NCBI RefSeq assembly: GCF_041261445.1
Contig: NZ_JBGCCU010000014.1
Span: 186,001-250,000 of the forward strand
DNA from: Catenulispora sp. EB89
GTDB lineage: Bacteria > Actinomycetota > Actinomycetes > Streptomycetales > Catenulisporaceae
DNA: 64,000 bases
Direction of reading: 5' to 3'
Under the pieces are notes generated by a model, which saw only the letters and a program-made list of their open reading frames with translations, made no database searches and was not told the origin of the DNA. Made by a program: the position numbers and the translations under genes. Shown here piece by piece: positions 60,520 to 64,000 of this stretch (the stretch's first letter is position 1; each line of letters opens with the position of its first letter).

Positions 60520-60582
60520 CTAGTGAGCCGACTTCGAGATTCGCCAGCACAATTGGCGCAGATCTCGAAGTCGGCTCACTAG
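60520..60582. repeat. 63-bp structure: 21-bp perfect inverted repeat with inner hairpin
   Basis: Arms at 60520-60540 and 60562-60582 are perfectly complementary over 21 bp, beginning CTAGTGAGCCGACTTCGAG. The 21-base centre itself contains CGCCA...TGGCG (60542-60546 with 60554-60558). No coding sequence inside. It could be a MITE-like element, a recombination or binding site, or a strong transcription terminator. Confidence 0.93.
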
Positions 60583-60726
60583 CCTGCTTGAGCCACCACT
60601 GGCCAAAGCTCGGCCTTGGCGCGGGGGCATGACCTGCGGATGGCTCGTCGGCGCTTCTATCGGCGTGGTCGCTGGTCGAGCGAAATGTGGCCGGCGCGGG
60701 CGTGCCTCAGTGGTCCGTCGGCGGCA

Positions 60727-61341
60727 TCAGTCCTGCGGCGGCTGCTCGCTGGTGCCGGCGCGGACCTTCCGCAGTGCCCGTACCTGCGTGTTCGACGTGA
60801 TGCGGATCAGTTTGGCTGCGTGGTGTTCCTCGGCGAGGGTGAGGGTTGGGGGCTTCAGGTCGCGGTTGGTGGTGAGGCGGGGGGAGTTGAGGGCTGTGTC
60901 GAGGAGGTAGGCGGGGCCGGCGGTGCGGTTCGACTTGCGTTGGTGGTGGCGGGCGCGGGCTTGGCGGAAGCGGAGGCGCGTGGTGCCGAGGCCGGGGTAG
61001 GCGAGGCGGATGGCCATGGTGGTGACGCGGTGGGTTTCGATCGACAGGATCGCGGTGGCGCGGGGCAGGAAGTGCGGGGCCCACTCCTCGCCTTCGGCGA
61101 TCCAGCGGTCGGTGGCGGCGAGGGATGTGGCTGTCGTCGCCAGGTCGCCGCGGCGGCTGTACTCGATGAGGCGGAGCGGCTTCAGGCCCAGGGTCTGGGG
61201 GAGGTAGAGCTCGAAGATGCTGCGGTTCATCGGTGGGCTCAGGACGACGACTCGGGTGCAGTTCCCGGCGAGTAGTCGGGCCCAGAGGTCGGCGTTGATG
61301 GGCGGCCGGTCCGTGGCTTCGTCCCCCGAGTCGGAGTGCAT
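60727..61341 (-). CDS. Hypothetical protein upstream-adjacent to nar genes
   Basis: A 204-residue product from ATG 61341. The N-terminal half (PPINADLWARLLAGNCTRVVVLSP, GLKPLRLIEYSRRGDLATTATSLAATDRWIAEGEEWAPHFLPRATAILSIE in pieces) looks like an alpha/beta globular protein. The C-terminal half is basic (RFRQARARHHQRK) and ends in EEHHAAKLIRITSN. No signal peptide, membrane helix or known motif. It follows narI by 32 bp on the same strand, so it may be the last gene of the nar transcript. Confidence 0.6.
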   Translation of the reverse strand: MHSDSGDEATDRPPINADLWARLLAGNCTRVVVLSPPMNRSIFELYLPQTLGLKPLRLIEYSRRGDLATTATSLAATDRWIAEGEEWAPHFLPRATAILSIETHRVTTMAIRLAYPGLGTTRLRFRQARARHHQRKSNRTAGPAYLLDTALNSPRLTTNRDLKPPTLTLAEEHHAAKLIRITSNTQVRALRKVRAGTSEQPPQD

Positions 61342-61373
61342 GGGCGCAGGCTAGTGCGCCAGCCCGCACGGCG

Positions 61374-62099
61374 TCAGCTCCCGATTCGCTCCCAGCCGCG
61401 GCGTGCCGGGGCCTCGGAGAGGCCGCGGGGGTCGCGGCTGCGGTAGACGATGTACGGGCGGAACAGGTACTGGACTGGCGCGCTGAACATGTGCACGAGG
61501 CGTGTGAAGGGCAGCAGGGCGAAGAGCAGCAGGCCGATCGCCGCGTGCACCTGGAACACCACCGGTGCCTGAGCCATCAGGCCGGTCTTCGGTTGCAGCA
61601 CGAACAGGCTGCGGGCCCAGGGCGCGATGGTCGCGCGGTAGTCGTAGCCTGCGTGGATGCCGGCGTGCGTCAGCTTGGCGACCAGGCCCATGACGATCGC
61701 CGCCAGTAGCACCACGTACATCAGCTTGTCGTTGCGGGTGGCGGCGCGGAACACCGCCGGCGTCGTGCGGCGGCGGTAGATCAGCGTCAGGATGCCGATG
61801 ACGGCCAGCGCCCCGGCAGCGGTGCCGCCGAACAGGGACAGCAGGTTGTATCCGTGCTCGGTCAGCCCCAGAGCGTTCGTCCAGGAAGAAGGGATGAACA
61901 GCCCCATCAGGTGTCCGACGAACACGAACAGGATCCCGTAGTGGAACATCGGCGAGGCGATGTTCAGAATCCGCCGCTCGTAGCTCTCCGAGGACCGCGT
62001 CGTCCAGCCGAACTTGTCGTACCGGTAGCGCCACGCCAGGCCGGTGACCAGGATCGCGGCGGCGACATAGGGAAGCGCGCCCCAAAGGAACGTCTTCAC
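61374..62099 (-). CDS. narI: Respiratory nitrate reductase gamma subunit
   Basis: GTG 62099 is set by AGAGGAGCT upstream; 241 residues, the usual NarI length. Five membrane helices are visible (FLWGALPYVAAAILVTGLAW; MFHYGILFVFVGHLMGLFIP; GGTAAGALAVIGILTLIY; KLMYVVLLAAIVMGLVAKL; VFQVHAAIGLLLFALLPFTRLVHMFSAP). The b-type heme histidines fall in the second (FHYG, GHLMG) and last (QVHAAIG, LVHMFS) helices. It passes quinol electrons to NarH across the membrane. Last of the canonical nar genes. Confidence 0.95.
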   Translation of the reverse strand: MKTFLWGALPYVAAAILVTGLAWRYRYDKFGWTTRSSESYERRILNIASPMFHYGILFVFVGHLMGLFIPSSWTNALGLTEHGYNLLSLFGGTAAGALAVIGILTLIYRRRTTPAVFRAATRNDKLMYVVLLAAIVMGLVAKLTHAGIHAGYDYRATIAPWARSLFVLQPKTGLMAQAPVVFQVHAAIGLLLFALLPFTRLVHMFSAPVQYLFRPYIVYRSRDPRGLSEAPARRGWERIGS

Positions 62100-62112
62100 G
62101 TCGAGAGCTCCT

Positions 62113-62823
62113 CTAACGGTCCGGGGCCAGAATGGGCAGCAGGTCGAGGTGACCGTACGGACGCAACGCCGCAGTGTCCGGATCCAGCCCGACGGTCTCG
62201 CGCGGCGGCCCGGCGGAGGCCAGCGCACGTGCGGCGGCCCGGTCCTTCGGCGACGCGCCCGGCAACGTGGAGCACACCGCCTCCAGCACGGAGGCGTAGG
62301 CGGTGCCGTGTTCGGCGAGCGCCAGCCTCAGCAGTTCCAGGCCGGGACGGTGACGCAGCAGGAGCCCGCGATCCCCGCTCGCGGCGACGAACTCCAGGAC
62401 CACCGGCAGGTAGTCCGGAAGCTCTGCCTCGGTGAACAGAAACCCGGCATCCCGGAACACGGCCTTCAGCTCGACCAGCGACGCGCCACGGCGCCGCGTG
62501 TCCCCGTCGAGCCACCACGTCAGATACAGGCTGTGCCGGTTCTTGAAGTCGAACACGTCGACGTAGTGGGAGCAGGCGTCGACCATCGGGGTCGAAGAAG
62601 CTTGATCGAGGAAAGCGATCAGCTTGCGGGCAGCAGCGCCGCCAGCCGACTCCAGTGCGGACCGCACTAAGGGAAGACGCTCGCGCCACGCGGCATCGGG
62701 ATAGTCGAGCAGACGCGCAGAGGCCTGAAGTACCACCCGGTCGCGTCGGCTGATCGATGTCGCGCCGGGCGATCCAGAACCTTTGAAGCCGTGGGATCCA
62801 GAGCCTTTGAAGAGGCCGGCCAT
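62113..62823 (-). CDS. narJ: Nitrate reductase molybdenum cofactor assembly chaperone
   Basis: A 236-residue TorD/NarJ-type chaperone whose ATG overlaps the narH stop by 4 bases (ATGA). After a Gly/Ser-rich N-terminus (KGSGSHGFKGSGSPG, with an imperfect FKGSGS repeat) come the typical helices: LQASARLLDYPDAAWRERLPLV, then ACSHYVDVFDFKNRHSLYLTWWLDGDTRRRG. ELPDYLPVVLEFVA follows. NarJ holds immature NarG until molybdenum cofactor and iron-sulfur clusters are inserted. narI starts 14 bp downstream. Confidence 0.95.
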   Translation of the reverse strand: MAGLFKGSGSHGFKGSGSPGATSISRRDRVVLQASARLLDYPDAAWRERLPLVRSALESAGGAAARKLIAFLDQASSTPMVDACSHYVDVFDFKNRHSLYLTWWLDGDTRRRGASLVELKAVFRDAGFLFTEAELPDYLPVVLEFVAASGDRGLLLRHRPGLELLRLALAEHGTAYASVLEAVCSTLPGASPKDRAAARALASAGPPRETVGLDPDTAALRPYGHLDLLPILAPDR

Positions 62824-64000
62824 CAGACCTCCTCCTCCCGATCCGCCGTCTGCCGCCGCCGCATAGCGTGGAAACTCTCCAGAGATATCAACGGCAGCGC
62901 CTTCTTCCCCGAGTCGTCCCCGAACGGCCCGGCCACACCGTCCGCCTCACCATCGGCGCTGTCGTAGTCAACGCTGCACCCGCCGCCGAGCGCCGCCTCC
63001 TCTATAGCGTGCGCATCAGCCATCGCCGCAGTAGGAATCACATAGCGTTCCTCGTACTTGGCGATCGCCAGAAGCCGGTACATCTCCTCGATCTCCACCG
63101 ATGGCACTTCAGGTGTAGTATCGAGGTTCAGCTCCCGCATATAAGCGCGCATCGCAGCGAGGCGTCCGAGCGCTGTGCGTACCGGAACCACATCCCCTGC
63201 GGTGAACAATCCAGCGAGGTATTCGATCGGGATCCGCAGCGCATCGATTGCGCCGAACAGGTTGTCCGCGTCCTCGCCGTCATACCCGGACTCCGAGACC
63301 GCCTCGACAACCGGCGACAGAGGCGGGATGTACCAGACCATCGGCATAGTGCGGAACTCCGGATGCAACGGCAGCGCCACCTTGTAGTCGCAGATCAGCT
63401 TGCGGACTGGAGAACGCCGCGCTGCCTCCATCCACTCAAAAGGGATGCCGGCAGCCTCTGCGGCGCGCGCGACCTCTGCGTCGTTCGGATCCAGGAACAC
63501 GCCGAGTTGCGCCTCATACAAGTCGCGGTCATCAGCAGTCTCCGCCGCAGCCGCTACCCGATCCGCGTCGTAAAGCATCACCCCGAGATACCGCAGCCGC
63601 CCCGGACACGTCTCTGAGCAGACAGTGGGAAGCCCCACCTCTACCCGCGGATAGCAGAACGTGCACTTCTCCGCCTTACCGGTCCGGTGGTTGAAGTAGA
63701 TCTTCTTGTACGGACACGCAGTGACGCACTGCCGCCACCCCCTGCACCGGTCCTGATCGACCAACACGATGCCGTCCTCGCTCCGCTTATAGAGCGCACC
63801 GGACGGACAAGAAGCCACACACGCAGGGTTCAGACAGTGTTCGCAGATCCGCGGCAGATAGAACATGAACGCTTCCTCAAAGGAGAAGCGCACCTTCTCC
63901 CCGATCTCCTCGCGCATCTTCTGCACGATCGGATCGTCAGGCCCATGCTCAGGTGCCCCGCCGAGGTCGTCGTCCCAGTTCGCGCTCCAGCGCACGGTGT
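62823..64000 (-). CDS. narH: Respiratory nitrate reductase beta subunit, C-terminal part
   Basis: The N-terminus lies beyond the right edge; about 392 of an expected ~500-550 residues are visible. Ferredoxin-like cysteine clusters are intact. They are CEHCLNPACVASCPSGA, then DQDRCRGWRQCVTACPYKKIYF (with the Trp that marks the NarH [3Fe-4S] site), and KCTFCYPRVEVGLPTVCSETCPGR. The rest (LPLHPEFRTMPMVWYIPPLSP, YRLLAIAKYEERYVIP) is collinear with E. coli NarH. It relays electrons from NarI heme to NarG. Local GC is lower than in the neighbouring genes. narG should lie further right. Confidence 0.96.
   Translation of the reverse strand, partial: TVRWSANWDDDLGGAPEHGPDDPIVQKMREEIGEKVRFSFEEAFMFYLPRICEHCLNPACVASCPSGALYKRSEDGIVLVDQDRCRGWRQCVTACPYKKIYFNHRTGKAEKCTFCYPRVEVGLPTVCSETCPGRLRYLGVMLYDADRVAAAAETADDRDLYEAQLGVFLDPNDAEVARAAEAAGIPFEWMEAARRSPVRKLICDYKVALPLHPEFRTMPMVWYIPPLSPVVEAVSESGYDGEDADNLFGAIDALRIPIEYLAGLFTAGDVVPVRTALGRLAAMRAYMRELNLDTTPEVPSVEIEEMYRLLAIAKYEERYVIPTAAMADAHAIEEAALGGGCSVDYDSADGEADGVAGPFGDDSGKKALPLISLESFHAMRRRQTADREEEV

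Larger units (their letters stand above)
59876..60726. other. 851-bp non-coding region with repeats
   Basis: It lies between the convergent EF-G paralogue and the hypothetical gene at 60727. It contains two copies of GGATAAC(G/A)GGCCCC (60043-60056 and 60126-60139), the first overlapping a single TGTGGATAA DnaA-box-like word. The 61-bp tandem repeats (60262 onward) and the 63-bp inverted repeat (60520-60582) are also here. Frames in this region are repeat-derived and not credible genes. Confidence 0.7.

Overview
The window looks like chromosomal DNA of a high-GC filamentous actinomycete of the Streptomyces/Catenulispora type. GC is very high (roughly 70% by eye), GTG starts are frequent, and the gene families are typical of such bacteria: an AfsK-like kinase with a C-terminal beta-propeller, AfsR/SARP and NB-ARC-LuxR regulators, secreted glycoside hydrolases, furA-katG, a class II lanthipeptide locus, a single-chain acyl-CoA carboxylase and narGHJI. 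Genus cannot be fixed from the sequence alone. No tRNA, rRNA, CRISPR array or intact transposase was seen.

Layout. 1-2.6 kb: tail of an enoyl-CoA hydratase, a TetR regulator and a membrane septum-formation-type protein. 2.6-7 kb: a LacI regulator, a secreted polysaccharide-lyase-like protein and a secreted GH27 alpha-galactosidase. 7-13.2 kb: a lanthipeptide locus with ABC exporter, LanM synthetase (convergent with the exporter and overlapping it), a 64-residue precursor, and an unknown divergent gene. 13.3-15.7 kb: a secreted SGNH hydrolase carrying two copies of a module also found at the end of the alpha-galactosidase. 15.7-22.6 kb: a DUF6236-like protein and an 1846-residue acyl-CoA carboxylase of eukaryotic architecture. 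22.9-24.8 kb: an alkylation-repair operon (ogt, 2OG-Fe(II) oxygenase, Ada-type zinc protein). 24.9-29.3 kb: an epimerase, a 16-bp tandem repeat array, a GNAT, katG and furA. 29.4-30.9 kb: an AbiEii-like nucleotidyltransferase overlapping an internally duplicated partner. 31-36.3 kb: a two-component system divergent from a MacB-like ABC exporter, with an 18-bp palindrome between them. 36.5-37.5 kb: a decayed gyrB-like pseudogene. 38.3-45.7 kb: a GMC oxidoreductase, a MerR plus VIT/vWA pair with a palindromic promoter, a D,D-carboxypeptidase and a nucleotidyltransferase.

45.7-56.8 kb is a regulatory block. It holds a Ser/Thr kinase with PQQ repeats, a 64-residue secreted peptide, an AfsR-like SARP, several short unrecognised ORFs with a SAM methyltransferase, and an NB-ARC-LuxR regulator. 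57-60 kb: a GNAT, then an EF-G paralogue preceded by a 39-codon leader ORF. 59.9-60.7 kb is non-coding, with 61-bp tandem repeats and a 63-bp perfect inverted-repeat structure. 60.7-64 kb: an unknown gene and narI, narJ and narH (narH cut by the window edge), with visibly lower GC in narH.

Most promising for new biology: the lanthipeptide locus with its unusual precursor and exporter; the leader-ORF-controlled EF-G paralogue; the AbiEii-like pair; the short-ORF/methyltransferase locus at 53.0-54.6 kb; and the 63-bp inverted repeat.
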